A stretch of DNA of 64,000 bases from DASQZJ01 sp035638775 (GTDB taxonomy: Bacteria > Pseudomonadota > Gammaproteobacteria > UBA5335 > SLRW01), in the NCBI GenBank assembly GCA_035638775.1, contig DASQZJ010000029.1, positions 62,001 through 126,000 of the forward strand. Reading direction: 5' to 3'. The translations under genes were made by a program, and so were the position numbers. Of this stretch, positions 34,958-42,634 are shown in pieces (position 1 is the first letter of the stretch; each line of letters opens with the position of its first letter). Under the pieces are notes generated by a model. That model was not told where the DNA came from and made no database searches. It saw only the letters and a program-made list of their open reading frames with translations.

Positions 34958-35458
34958 CTACTTTCCGGGCAGGCCGAGGGCTGACTCGCCCCGGCCAATG
35001 CCCGACACTCCGGTGCGCACCACCTCGAGCACGTTGTCCTCGCCGGCCGCCTCGAGAAAGGCATCCAGCTTGGACGCGTCGCCGGTCATCTCGACCACGT
35101 AGGTGGAGCCGGTAACGTCGATGATGCGCCCGCGGAAGATGTCCACCAGGCGCTTCATCTCCTCGCGCAGCTCACCGCGCGCGAGCACCTTGGTGAGCAT
35201 CAGCTCCCGCTCGATGTGGCTGCCCTCGGTCAGCAGGACCAGCTTGACCACGTCGATGAGCTTGTTGACCTGTTTCATGATCTGCTCGATGACGTCGTCG
35301 CTGCCCGAGGTCACCAGCGTCATGCGCGAGAGCGTCGGATCCTCGGTGGGCGCCACGCTGAGTGATTCGATGTTGTAGCCGCGGGCCGAAAACAGCCCCG
35401 CCACGCGCGACAGGGCCCCGGACTCGTTCTCCAGCAGGATCGAAAGTATGTGGCGCAT
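34958..35458 (-). CDS. ilvH: Acetolactate synthase small regulatory subunit
   Basis: IlvH binds valine through its ACT domain and controls the catalytic subunit. The 166-residue protein opens MRHILSILLENESGALSRV, the family's ACT region, and has the C-terminal ALS_ss_C domain. It follows ilvB by 3 bp on the same strand. In the 201 bp between it and ilvC I see no leader or clear terminator. Confidence 0.96.
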   Translation of the reverse strand: MRHILSILLENESGALSRVAGLFSARGYNIESLSVAPTEDPTLSRMTLVTSGSDDVIEQIMKQVNKLIDVVKLVLLTEGSHIERELMLTKVLARGELREEMKRLVDIFRGRIIDVTGSTYVVEMTGDASKLDAFLEAAGEDNVLEVVRTGVSGIGRGESALGLPGK

Positions 35459-35461
35459 CGC

Positions 35462-37156
35462 TTACACCAGGATCATTTCGTTCTGCCCGGCCCCGGCCGG
35501 AATCATCGGATAGACGTTCTCCGTCTGGTCCGTGATGAAATCCATGAACACCAGGCGGTCCTTCATCGCCATCGCTTCCTTCAGCGCCGGCTCCACGTCC
35601 GCCGGCTTCTCGATCTTCATGCCCGCGTGCCCGAACGCCTCCGCCAGCTTGACGAAGTCGGGCAGCGCGTCCATGTACGACATGGCGTAGCGGCCCTGGT
35701 AGAAGAACTCCTGCCACTGCCGCACCATGCCCATGTAACGGTTGTTCAGGTTCACGATCTTGATCGGGGCCCGGTACTGCAAGCAGGTCGAGAGCTCCTG
35801 GATGCACATGATGATGCTGGCCTCGCCGGTGATGCAGACCACGGGCGAGTCGGGGTGCGCCAGCTGCACGCCCAGCGCCGCCGGCAGGCCGAAGCCCATG
35901 GTGCCGAGGCCACCGGAGTTGATCCAGCGGTTGGGCCGGTCGAACTTGTAGAACTGCGCCGCCCACATCTGGTGCTGCCCCACGTCCGAGGTGACGTAGG
36001 CATTTCCGCCGGTCACCTCGTACAGGCTCTGGATCACATGCTGCGGCTTGATCACCTGCGAGCTGTGGTCGTAGCGCAGGCAGTCCGTGCCGCGCCACTC
36101 GTCGATCTGTTTCCACCAGGCTTTCAGGGCTTTCTGGTCGGGCTTGCCCGCCCCCTCCTTCAGGTGCTTGTTCATCTGGCCAAGCACGTTGCTCACCGAG
36201 CCCACGATGGGGATGTCCACCTTCACGGTCTTGGAGATCGAGGCCGGGTCGATGTCGATGTGCACGATGCGGGCATGCGGACAGAACTTCGCAACGTTGC
36301 CGGTGACCCGATCGTCGAAGCGCGCGCCGATGGCGATCAGCACGTCACAATGGTGCATCGCCATGTTCGCCTCGTATGTGCCGTGCATGCCCAGCATGCC
36401 CACGAACTGCGGATCGGTGCCCGGAAATGCGCCCAGGCCCATGAGCGTGTTGGTAACGGGGTAGCCGAGCAGGCGGGCGAACTCCGTGAGCTCCTTCGAG
36501 GCCCCGTCGAGCACCGCCCCGCCGCCGCTGTAGATCATCGGCCGCTGCGCCGACAGGATCAGCTCCACCGCCTTGCGGATCTGTCCGGCATGGCCCTTGC
36601 TGACCGGCTTGTAGGAGCGCATGTCGACCCGCTTCGGGTAGGTGAAGCGGGTCTTGGCCACCTGCACGTCCTTCGGGATGTCCACCACCACGGGTCCGGG
36701 GCGCCCGGTGGTGGCGACGTAGAACGCCTTCTTGATCGTGTCGGCCAGGTGCTCGACGTTCTTGACCAGGAAGTTGTGCTTGACGCAGGGCCGGGTGATG
36801 CCGACCGCGTCCACCTCCTGGAAGGCGTCGCTGCCGATGGCGTGGGTCGGCACCTGCCCCGTGAGCACCACCATGGGGATGGAATCCATGTACGCGGTGG
36901 CAATGCCCGTCACCGCATTGGTCACGCCCGGCCCCGAGGTCACCAGGACCACGCCGGGCTTGCCGGTGGCGCGCGCATAGCCGTCGGCCGCATGGGCGGC
37001 TCCCTGCTCGTGGCGCACCAGCACGTGCTGGATGTCCGGCTGGTTGTTGAGTACGTCGTAAATGGTCAGCACCGCGCCACCGGGATAGCCGAAGACATGC
37101 TTGACGCCTTCCTGCCTGAGACAGCGGCAGAGAATATCGGCACCGGTCAATTCCAC
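35462..37156 (-). CDS. ilvB: Acetolactate synthase large catalytic subunit
   Basis: This thiamine-diphosphate enzyme makes acetolactate or acetohydroxybutyrate. The 564-residue protein has the N-terminal RQEGVKHVFGYPGG with the catalytic Glu-containing VRHEQGAAHAADGYARA segment, a central domain, and the C-terminal ThDP motif GEASIIMC...NNRYMGMV. I chose GTG at 37154-37156 because AGGAG is 8 nt upstream and homologues begin with VEL or MEL. The earlier GTG at 37165 would abut the Shine-Dalgarno. It heads the ilvBHC-pssA set. Confidence 0.95.
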   Translation of the reverse strand: MELTGADILCRCLRQEGVKHVFGYPGGAVLTIYDVLNNQPDIQHVLVRHEQGAAHAADGYARATGKPGVVLVTSGPGVTNAVTGIATAYMDSIPMVVLTGQVPTHAIGSDAFQEVDAVGITRPCVKHNFLVKNVEHLADTIKKAFYVATTGRPGPVVVDIPKDVQVAKTRFTYPKRVDMRSYKPVSKGHAGQIRKAVELILSAQRPMIYSGGGAVLDGASKELTEFARLLGYPVTNTLMGLGAFPGTDPQFVGMLGMHGTYEANMAMHHCDVLIAIGARFDDRVTGNVAKFCPHARIVHIDIDPASISKTVKVDIPIVGSVSNVLGQMNKHLKEGAGKPDQKALKAWWKQIDEWRGTDCLRYDHSSQVIKPQHVIQSLYEVTGGNAYVTSDVGQHQMWAAQFYKFDRPNRWINSGGLGTMGFGLPAALGVQLAHPDSPVVCITGEASIIMCIQELSTCLQYRAPIKIVNLNNRYMGMVRQWQEFFYQGRYAMSYMDALPDFVKLAEAFGHAGMKIEKPADVEPALKEAMAMKDRLVFMDFITDQTENVYPMIPAGAGQNEMILV

Positions 37157-37516
37157 TGAGGTCACTCCTGGTAATATGCGCTTGCGCCGGAAATGTGCAG
37201 GAACCTTCGGGATTCGAGGGCGCGCCCGGGCGGCCTCACCCGAGCGGACGGACCGCCTGGAGGTAAACCAGCAAATTACTTGTATCGGCGCTCGAAATCA
37301 AGGGACAATGGCGCCTGCAGGCGGCCCTGGGGCGGTCAAACGGCGCTTCCGGCATCGCCCGCGCCCGGAACATTCATTTCGCCCAATTTCCCGGCCGCGC
37401 GGCCCGGCCGTCGGTGCGCCGGTACACGCCGGCACCGGACGACTGTCCGGGCATGCCGGCAGCTCCATAATACGAAGCAACCCGACCCATACGCACCACC
37501 AGGAACGGCCCGACTC
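37157..37516. other. Divergent ilvB/proS intergenic region
   Basis: This 360-bp region between the divergent ilvB and proS genes carries a likely ilvB promoter at 37273-37301. Facing proS, CATAAT at 37466-37471 is a possible -10 without a good -35. The roughly 110-nt ilvB leader has no run of Val, Leu or Ile codons, so no peptide attenuator is apparent there, unlike leuA. Confidence 0.55.
37273..37301 (-). promoter_or_regulatory. Candidate ilvB promoter
   Basis: Read on the minus strand, TTGATT (37296-37301), a 17-bp spacer and TAATTT (37273-37278) lie about 115 bp before the ilvB start. Confidence 0.55.
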
Positions 37517-39205
37517 ATGCGCGCATCCCAGTATCACCTGTCGACCACCAAGGAAACGCCCGCCTCGGCAGAGATCGTCAGCCATCAGCTCATGCTCCGC
37601 GCGGGCATGATCCGCCAGATGGCGGCCGGGCTGTACACCTGGATGCCGCTGGGGCTGCGGGTGCTGCGCCGGGTGGAGAACGTGATCCGGGAGGAGATGG
37701 ACCGCAGCGGCGCACTGGAGGTGCTGATGCCCATGGTCCAGCCGGCCGAACTGTGGCAGGAATCCGGGCGCTGGGACCAGTACGGGCCGGAGCTGCTGCG
37801 GTTCGGGGACCGACACTCCCGGGACTTCTGCCTCGGCCCGACACACGAGGAGGTGATCACCGACGTGTTCCGGCGCGAGGTGCGCAGTCATCGCCAGTTG
37901 CCGATCAATCTGTACCAGATCCAGACCAAGTTCCGCGACGAGATCCGCCCGCGCTTCGGCATCATGCGCGCGCGCGAGTTCCTGATGAAGGACGCCTACT
38001 CCTTCCACCTGGACGAGGCCAGCCTGCGCGAGACCTACCAGGCCATGTTCGACGCCTACCACCGGATCTTCGACCGCCTGGGACTGGGCTTTCGCGCCGT
38101 ACGCGCGGACACCGGCAGCATCGGCGGGCAGCTCTCGCACGAGTTCCACGTGCTCGCCGAGTCGGGCGAGGACGAGATCGCCTTCTCCACCGAAAGCGAT
38201 TACGCCGCGAACGTCGAGCTGGCGGAGACGCCGGCGGCCGCGGGCAGCCGCCCGCACCCGGGCGAATCCCTGGCCCGCCACACGGGACCGCCCGGCCGGA
38301 TCCCGGCGGAGCAGCGCGTGAAGGTCTACCTGGTGCACGGTGCCGAGACCGCCCTGGTGGGGCTGGCACTGCGCGCCGATCACGAGCTGAACGAGGTCAA
38401 GGCCGACAAGCTGGAGCAGGTGGCCTCGCCGCTGCGCCGGGCGACCCCCGGCGAGGTGCGCCGGCACCTCGGCGTCGACGCCGAACGCGAGCTGGGGCCG
38501 GTGGCGCTCGATTGCCCCCTGATCGCCGACCACGCCGTCGCGCACATGGCGGATTTCGCATGCGCGGCCAACGACGGCGCCGGCCATTACACCGGGGTCA
38601 ACTGGGGCCGCGACACGCTGGAGCCGGCGATCGCCGACCTGCGCAACGTGCGCGCCGGGGATCCCAGCCCGGACGGCCGCGGCACGCTGCGGATCGCCCG
38701 GGGCATCGAGGTCGGACATATCTTCCAGCTGGGCGAGAAGTACAGCACCGACATGAACGCGCGCGTGCTGGACGACAGCGGCGAGGAACGCACCGTGATC
38801 ATGGGGTGCTACGGGATCGGCGTATCACGCGTCGTCGCCGCGGCGATCGAGCAGAACAACGACGAGCGCGGGATCGTCTGGCCCGACACGCTGGCGCCCT
38901 TCCAGGTGGCCCTGGTGCCGGTGAACATGCCCAGGTCGGAACGGGTGCGCGAGGCCGCGGAAGACCTGTACCGGCGTCTGACGGAAGCCGGCGTGGAGGT
39001 ACTGTTCGACGACCGTGGCCTGCGCCCGGGCGTGATGTTCGCCGACATGGACCTGATCGGCATCCCGCACCGGCTGGTGGTCAGCGAGCGCGGCCTGGAG
39101 GCCGGAACGCTGGAGTACAAGGGACGACGGGATGAACAGCCCCGCAACATTCCCGCGGAAGAAGCCCTCGGGGAGCTGCTCGGCAGGCTGCGGGCCGCGC
39201 CCTGA
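37517..39205 (+). CDS. proS: Prolyl-tRNA synthetase (bacterial type, with editing domain)
   Basis: ProS charges tRNA-Pro and deacylates Ala-tRNA-Pro. The 562-residue class II enzyme has the N-terminal catalytic core (motif 2 region FRDEIRPRFGIMRAREF), an INS editing domain (about 225-405, with VKADKLEQV) and motif 3 in GCYGIGVSR. A C-terminal anticodon-binding domain follows. The ATG at 37517 opens MRASQYHLSTTKETPAS, the family start, so the longer upstream frame is discarded. Its last 74 bp overlap the next gene's start. Confidence 0.97.
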   Translation: MRASQYHLSTTKETPASAEIVSHQLMLRAGMIRQMAAGLYTWMPLGLRVLRRVENVIREEMDRSGALEVLMPMVQPAELWQESGRWDQYGPELLRFGDRHSRDFCLGPTHEEVITDVFRREVRSHRQLPINLYQIQTKFRDEIRPRFGIMRAREFLMKDAYSFHLDEASLRETYQAMFDAYHRIFDRLGLGFRAVRADTGSIGGQLSHEFHVLAESGEDEIAFSTESDYAANVELAETPAAAGSRPHPGESLARHTGPPGRIPAEQRVKVYLVHGAETALVGLALRADHELNEVKADKLEQVASPLRRATPGEVRRHLGVDAERELGPVALDCPLIADHAVAHMADFACAANDGAGHYTGVNWGRDTLEPAIADLRNVRAGDPSPDGRGTLRIARGIEVGHIFQLGEKYSTDMNARVLDDSGEERTVIMGCYGIGVSRVVAAAIEQNNDERGIVWPDTLAPFQVALVPVNMPRSERVREAAEDLYRRLTEAGVEVLFDDRGLRPGVMFADMDLIGIPHRLVVSERGLEAGTLEYKGRRDEQPRNIPAEEALGELLGRLRAAP

Positions 39206-39806
39206 GCGTATCGGGCGCTGGCGCGCGGCCCGCTGCGCCGCGCTGCTCCTCGCGGTGCTGACCTGTGCTCCGGTACCGGCAGCCGCCGCCATGCAGCCGG
39301 GCGCGCCGGATCCGGGACTGGTGAAGGCGGTCCAGGCGGCCCTGGAACAGGACCCGCCGGGCTTCCACAATCGCTACGCGGCGGAGGTCTGGCTGATGGA
39401 CATGTCGCACCGCCTGCGCCCCTTCCTCCCCGACCCGAAGCGGCGCCTGAAGCTGCTTCGGCTGGTCCATGCCGAGGCGCGGCGCGCGGACCTCACGCCG
39501 GAGCTGGTACTCGCGGTAATCCAGGTGGAGAGCGGCTTCCGCCGCTTTGCGATCTCCCCCAGCGGGGCGGAGGGCCTGATGCAGGTGATGCCGTTCTGGC
39601 GCAGACGCCTGCACCGGCCCGACGCCAACCTGTTTCATCCGGAAACGAACCTGCGCCTCGGCTGCGCGATCCTGCACTACTATCTCGACAAGGCCCACGG
39701 CGACCTGGTCAAGGCGCTGACGCTGTACAACGGGAGCTACGGCCGGGGACCGGCGTACGCGCGCAAGGTCGTGCACGCGCTGAATCACCGCTGGTACCGC
39801 CAGTAG
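39132..39806 (+). CDS. Lytic transglycosylase (SLT family)
   Basis: The 224-residue precursor is a secreted muramidase-like enzyme that cleaves peptidoglycan glycan strands. The SLT domain shows the catalytic Glu133 in IQVESGF, then SGAEGLMQVMPFW and the ALTLYNGSYGRG segment. Hydrophobic residues about 36-53 (CAALLLAVLTCAPVPAAAA) form a signal peptide after an unusually long basic N-region. No ATG, GTG or TTG lies between the proS stop and that hydrophobic stretch in this frame, so the ATG at 39132, inside proS, is the only conventional start. Confidence 0.85.
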   Translation: MNSPATFPRKKPSGSCSAGCGPRPERIGRWRAARCAALLLAVLTCAPVPAAAAMQPGAPDPGLVKAVQAALEQDPPGFHNRYAAEVWLMDMSHRLRPFLPDPKRRLKLLRLVHAEARRADLTPELVLAVIQVESGFRRFAISPSGAEGLMQVMPFWRRRLHRPDANLFHPETNLRLGCAILHYYLDKAHGDLVKALTLYNGSYGRGPAYARKVVHALNHRWYRQ

Positions 39807-39811
39807 CTGAT

Positions 39812-40084
39812 CTAGCGGACGCTGAAATCATCACCCGGCTCGCCGTCGAAGCGTTCCGGGCGCACGTTCGTGACCCGGGCCGCCGGGGGGCCGTCCTGCA
39901 GCCACAGCTCGAGCTCACCGACGCCGGCCGCGCTGCCGCCGGCCACGACCTCGACGCGCCCGTCGGGCAGGTTGCGGGCCCAGCCGCGCAGCCCCAGTTC
40001 TCTCGCGCGGGCACGGGTGGCGGCACGGAAGCTCACGCCCTGGACACGCCCCTCGACCAGAAACCGGCGCCGGACTTGGTTCAT
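39812..40084 (-). CDS. acyP: Acylphosphatase
   Basis: Acylphosphatases hydrolyse acyl-phosphate bonds. The 90-residue protein has the two family signatures, VEGRVQGVSFR with the phosphate-binding Arg, and GWARNLPDGRVEVV with the catalytic Asn. The length is typical. It is convergent with the lytic transglycosylase gene, with 5 bp between stops. Confidence 0.94.
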   Translation of the reverse strand: MNQVRRRFLVEGRVQGVSFRAATRARARELGLRGWARNLPDGRVEVVAGGSAAGVGELELWLQDGPPAARVTNVRPERFDGEPGDDFSVR

Positions 40085-40103
40085 GGCGGTCTCCGTTACG
40101 GAT

Positions 40104-40265
40104 GGTGTCAGGTGTCAGGTGTCAGGTTTTGGGAAAGAAGGGCTCGGGGTGCTCCCTGCGCCCGTGGCCTTCGGACTCCGCCTGGTGGATCCTCCGGGTG
40201 TTTGCGCCTGGCGGGTTTGTCCCGCGGCAAGAAGTCAGATAGCGCTCTTACCTGAAACCTGAACC
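40104..40265. repeat. Intergenic element A with TCAGG-type inverted arms
   Basis: The left arm is three tandem GGTGTCA units then GGTTTTGGG (40104-40133). The right arm is ACCTGAAACCTGAACC (40250-40265). The total span is 162 bp. CCTGAAACCTGAACC (40251-40265) recurs exactly at 41266-41280 in element B, which has nearly the same span. The interior shows no coding signs. Confidence 0.6.
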
Positions 40266-40281
40266 ACCCATCCCATAAAGA

Positions 40282-40303
40282 AAGGGGCCCCGTAGGGCCC
40301 CTT
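40282..40303 (-). terminator. Terminator of the LysM lipoprotein gene
   Basis: A perfect 9-bp stem (40282-40290 with 40295-40303, four-base loop) lies 31 bp beyond the LysM gene stop. On the minus strand it is followed by a T-rich run (TTTCTTTAT), so it fits an intrinsic terminator. Confidence 0.85.
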
Positions 40304-40334
40304 CCCGGTCAGGACCGGTACCGCCGGTTCCGGT

Positions 40335-40967
40335 TCACTTCCCGGCCAGGTAAGCCTTGTCCGACTGCTCCGTGACACCCAGCTTCCAGGGCCCGCGGTG
40401 CTTGGCGTGATACTCCGCGCGCTGGACCGCGTCCTGGGACGGGGACTTGTTGATGTCGAACTGCTGTCCCGGGTAGATCAGGTCGGGATCCTTGATCTTG
40501 CCACTGTTGTCCTTGTAGATCAGCGGCCACTCGTAGGGATTGCCGTAGATGCTCGGCTTCTTGGCGATGTCCCACAGGTTGTCGCCGCGGACCACGGTGT
40601 AGGTCGTGTGCGCGGCAGCCTTCGCTGCGGCCTCCTTGGCCTGCTTCTCGCACTGCTGGGCGTTGCTCTGCGCCTGGCCGGCGAGCTGCTGGGCCTTGGA
40701 GTCATTGCCGTTCGCCGCGGCGGTCTCGGCCTGGCTGATGGTATCCGCGATACCCTGCCAGTCCTTGCAGCCCGCCGCCTTGGCGGAATCCAGCGCCGAG
40801 CGGGCGTCATTGATCGCCTGAACCGTGGCGGCGGATGGCCCCTGCTGCTGCTGTTCCTGCTGGGTCGGCTGCTGCTGCGGCTGCTGCGGCGTGGATGCGC
40901 AACCCACGGCGAAGCCGGCCGTGAGCCCCATGATCAAGAGCTGCTTCCACCAGAATCTGTTTCGCAT
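40335..40967 (-). CDS. LysM domain lipoprotein
   Basis: The 210-residue precursor has a lipoprotein signal ending in the lipobox AVGC (Cys about residue 23) after MRNRFWWKQLLIMGLTAGF. A Gln-rich linker follows, then an Ala/Gln-rich helical region (about 50-120), then a single LysM domain (TYTVVRGDNLWDIA ... DLIYPGQQFDI, about 122-175). It is probably anchored to a membrane and binds peptidoglycan. Its exact role is unknown. The ATG at 40965-40967 is supported by GGAG 9 nt upstream, and the in-frame ATG at 40982 would disturb the signal. It has its own promoter and terminator. Confidence 0.88.
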   Translation of the reverse strand: MRNRFWWKQLLIMGLTAGFAVGCASTPQQPQQQPTQQEQQQQGPSAATVQAINDARSALDSAKAAGCKDWQGIADTISQAETAAANGNDSKAQQLAGQAQSNAQQCEKQAKEAAAKAAAHTTYTVVRGDNLWDIAKKPSIYGNPYEWPLIYKDNSGKIKDPDLIYPGQQFDINKSPSQDAVQRAEYHAKHRGPWKLGVTEQSDKAYLAGK

Positions 40968-41045
40968 GGACAACCACTCCACGGTTAGGCGTTCTTATTC
41001 CCTGCGGCGACGGCCAGTGTGCGCCCCGTCACCGCGCCTCGGGCA

Positions 41046-41075
41046 AAAGTATCACCGGCTTTTTCAGGGTGTCAA
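41046..41075 (-). promoter_or_regulatory. Promoter of the LysM lipoprotein gene
   Basis: Read on the minus strand, a perfect TTGACA (41070-41075), an 18-bp spacer and TACTTT (41046-41051) lie about 80 bp before the gene start. Confidence 0.75.
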
Positions 41076-41119
41076 TTGACCCGCGTCGTCGAAACCGCAC
41101 GCGGGACGCCGGCGGCGGG

Positions 41120-41280
41120 GGTTCAGGCGTTCGCTTTTCAGGCTTTGGGCAAGAGCGCCATGCACGTTTCCGCCAGAAGAGTCGACGCCACCAGGCAAAA
41201 AAGCCCGGGCATTGCGCCGGGTGATGCCGGTGCCGACCGGATCGGCAATCCCCTCGCCACTCTTGCCTGAAACCTGAACC
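41120..41280. repeat. Intergenic element B with TCAGG-type inverted arms
   Basis: The left arm (41120-41157) contains GGTTCAGG, TTTCAGG, CTTTGGG and CAAGAG. The right arm (41260-41280) is CTCTTGCCTGAAACCTGAACC, so CAAGAG, TTTCAGG and GGTTCAGG are mirrored. The span of 161 bp matches element A, and the last 15 bases are identical to A. Confidence 0.6.
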
Positions 41281-41474
41281 CGAACATCCAAAGCCGGACC
41301 AGCCGGCCCGGACGATCGCCGGCGGACCGGTACGCACTTTCCCGGCAAGACCCGCCAACCCGGTAAGGGGCGATCTCGCCTCCCGGCGCTCCTGCCGGTC
41401 TGTCCGGCAGGGCGCGGGGAGGGGAGTGCAGCGGCGCCACACGACCGGCGGGCAACGCCGCCCGGGCGGGGCGA

Positions 41475-41588
41475 CAGGGGTGCCCTGCGGGGAAGGCGCG
41501 TGAGCGCCGACGGCGGTGTTGCACCCGCTCGTCGCAGCGTTGCTGCGCCTTCGCTCACGCTCCCCTGCGAGACGTGGCGTTACCCCTG
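41475..41588. repeat. Inverted repeat C upstream of the arsC pseudogene
   Basis: CAGGGGT (41475-41481) mirrors ACCCCTG (41582-41588), and GCGTGAGCG (41498-41506) mirrors CGCTCACGC (41552-41560). The centre holds a separate hairpin, CGCAGC-GTT-GCTGCG (41533-41547). The arrangement resembles REP- or BIME-like folded elements but has no detectable gene. Confidence 0.5.
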
Positions 41589-41676
41589 GCCGGGTTAGTA
41601 TAGAATCTCGCCCTTGCCGGTGAACCCGACAGCGCGACGGAATGGCGCCCTCGCGCCATCCTGCACGGAGGACCCG

Positions 41677-42033
41677 ATGGAAATCACGATCTACCACAAT
41701 CCACGCTGCTCGAAATCCCGCCAGGCCCTCTAGCTGCTGCGGGAGGCCGGGGTCCAGCCGAGGATCGTCGAGTACCTCAAGACGCCGCCGTCCGAAACGG
41801 AGCTGGCACGGCTCCTGGACCTGCTGGGGCTGGAGCCGCGCGAGCTGATGCGACGCAAGGAGCGCGAATACTGCGAGCTCGGCCTGGATGACGGGGATCT
41901 GGACCGCGAGTCGCTCATCCGTGCCATCCACCGGCATCCCGGGCTGCTCGAGCGCCCCGTCGTGGTGCGGGGGAACCGCGCGGTCCTGGGACGCCCGCCG
42001 GAGCGCGTACGGGAGCTGCTGGACGATGGCTGA
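41677..42033 (+). pseudogene. arsC: arsC-like arsenate reductase, interrupted by one amber codon
   Basis: The frame reads MEITIYHNPRCSKSRQAL, then TAG at 41731-41733, then LLREAGVQPRIVEYLKTPPSE and on to a normal end. Relatives read a sense codon, often Glu, at the stop, and TAG is one base from GAG. All else looks intact: Cys11 of the NPRCSKS motif, the late RPVVVRGNRAVLGRPP segment, the ribosome site GGAGG and the 118-codon length. Glutaredoxin-dependent ArsC/YfgD proteins reduce arsenate or act as thiol oxidoreductases. The end overlaps the next gene by 8 bp. A recent nonsense mutation, a sequence error or amber readthrough are all possible. Confidence 0.85.
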
Positions 42034-42634
42034 GGTGCTGGTGCTGTACTACTCGCGCTACGGCGCCACCGCCGGAATGGCCCGGCTCGCCTGCCGCGGC
42101 GTGGAGGAGAACGCCGGCGTGGAGGCGCGCCTGCGCACGGTGCCGGCGGTGTCCGCGGAGACCGCCGCGGTCGCGCCCCCGATTCCGGACGAGGGCCCGC
42201 CCTACGCGAGCGTGCGTGACCTGGAGGAATGCGCGGGCCTGATCCTCGGCAGCCCCACCCGGTTCGGCAACATGGCCGCCCCGCTCAAGCATTTCCTGGA
42301 CGGCACCTCGGCCCTGTGGCTGTCCGGCGCCATGGCCGGCAAGCCGGCGGCCGTGTTCACCTCCACCGCCACTCTCCACGGCGGACAGGAGGCCACCCTG
42401 CTCTCGATGATGCTTCCGCTGCTGCACCACGGGATGCTGCTGCTGGGCCTGCCCTACACGGAGACGGACCTGCACACCACCACCAGCGGCGGCACGCCCT
42501 ACGGGGCCAGCCACGTCTCCGGCCAGCGCAGCGACCGTCCGCTGACGGACGAGGAAAAGCGCCTGTGCCGCGCGCTCGGGCGAAGAGTCGGGGACACCGT
42601 CGCGCGCCTGGGTGCGGCGCGTGCTCGCGCCTAG
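42026..42634 (+). CDS. wrbA: WrbA-family NAD(P)H:quinone oxidoreductase
   Basis: This flavodoxin-like FMN enzyme reduces quinones by two electrons. The 202-residue protein has the FMN-binding YYSRYGATAGMA loop near the N-terminus, GSPTRFGNMAAPLKHFLDG, FTSTATLHGGQEATLLSM and PYGASHVSG, all typical of the WrbA group. The ATG at 42026 overlaps the arsC pseudogene by 8 bp. In Pseudomonas, arsC and wrbA are also adjacent near hda. Its stop shares a CTAG palindrome with the convergent hda stop. Confidence 0.92.
   Translation: MAEVLVLYYSRYGATAGMARLACRGVEENAGVEARLRTVPAVSAETAAVAPPIPDEGPPYASVRDLEECAGLILGSPTRFGNMAAPLKHFLDGTSALWLSGAMAGKPAAVFTSTATLHGGQEATLLSMMLPLLHHGMLLLGLPYTETDLHTTTSGGTPYGASHVSGQRSDRPLTDEEKRLCRALGRRVGDTVARLGAARARA

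Larger units (their letters stand above)
40968..41676. other. Long non-coding stretch with repeats
   Basis: These 709 bp contain no credible gene. From left to right they hold the LysM promoter (41046-41075), repeat element B (41120-41280), a GC-rich stretch with small hairpins (about 41330-41470) and inverted repeat C (41475-41588). The arsC pseudogene ribosome site (GGAGG at 41667-41671) closes the region. It is the least gene-dense part of the window. Confidence 0.65.

Noticed and set aside
37157..37275. Possible valine/isoleucine leader peptide before ilvB
   Set aside because: A short GTG frame exists (ending over the ilvB ribosome site), but it contains only isolated Val, Leu and Ile codons, so it gives no evidence of attenuation.
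41064..41558. 164-codon minus-strand frame in the repeat-bearing intergenic region
   Set aside because: It runs through repeat elements and hairpins, has Arg/Ala/Pro-rich composition and no start signals, and is not coding.
40085..41676. Mobile element or CRISPR array in the repeat-rich stretch
   Set aside because: No transposase, integrase or cas gene is present, and the short GGTGTCA tandem has only three units of 7 bp without spacers.
41731..41733. The in-frame TAG in arsC as a pyrrolysine codon
   Set aside because: Pyrrolysine use is confined to certain methylamine methyltransferases and their host lineages, and no pyl gene is in view. A mutation, error or ordinary suppression is simpler.
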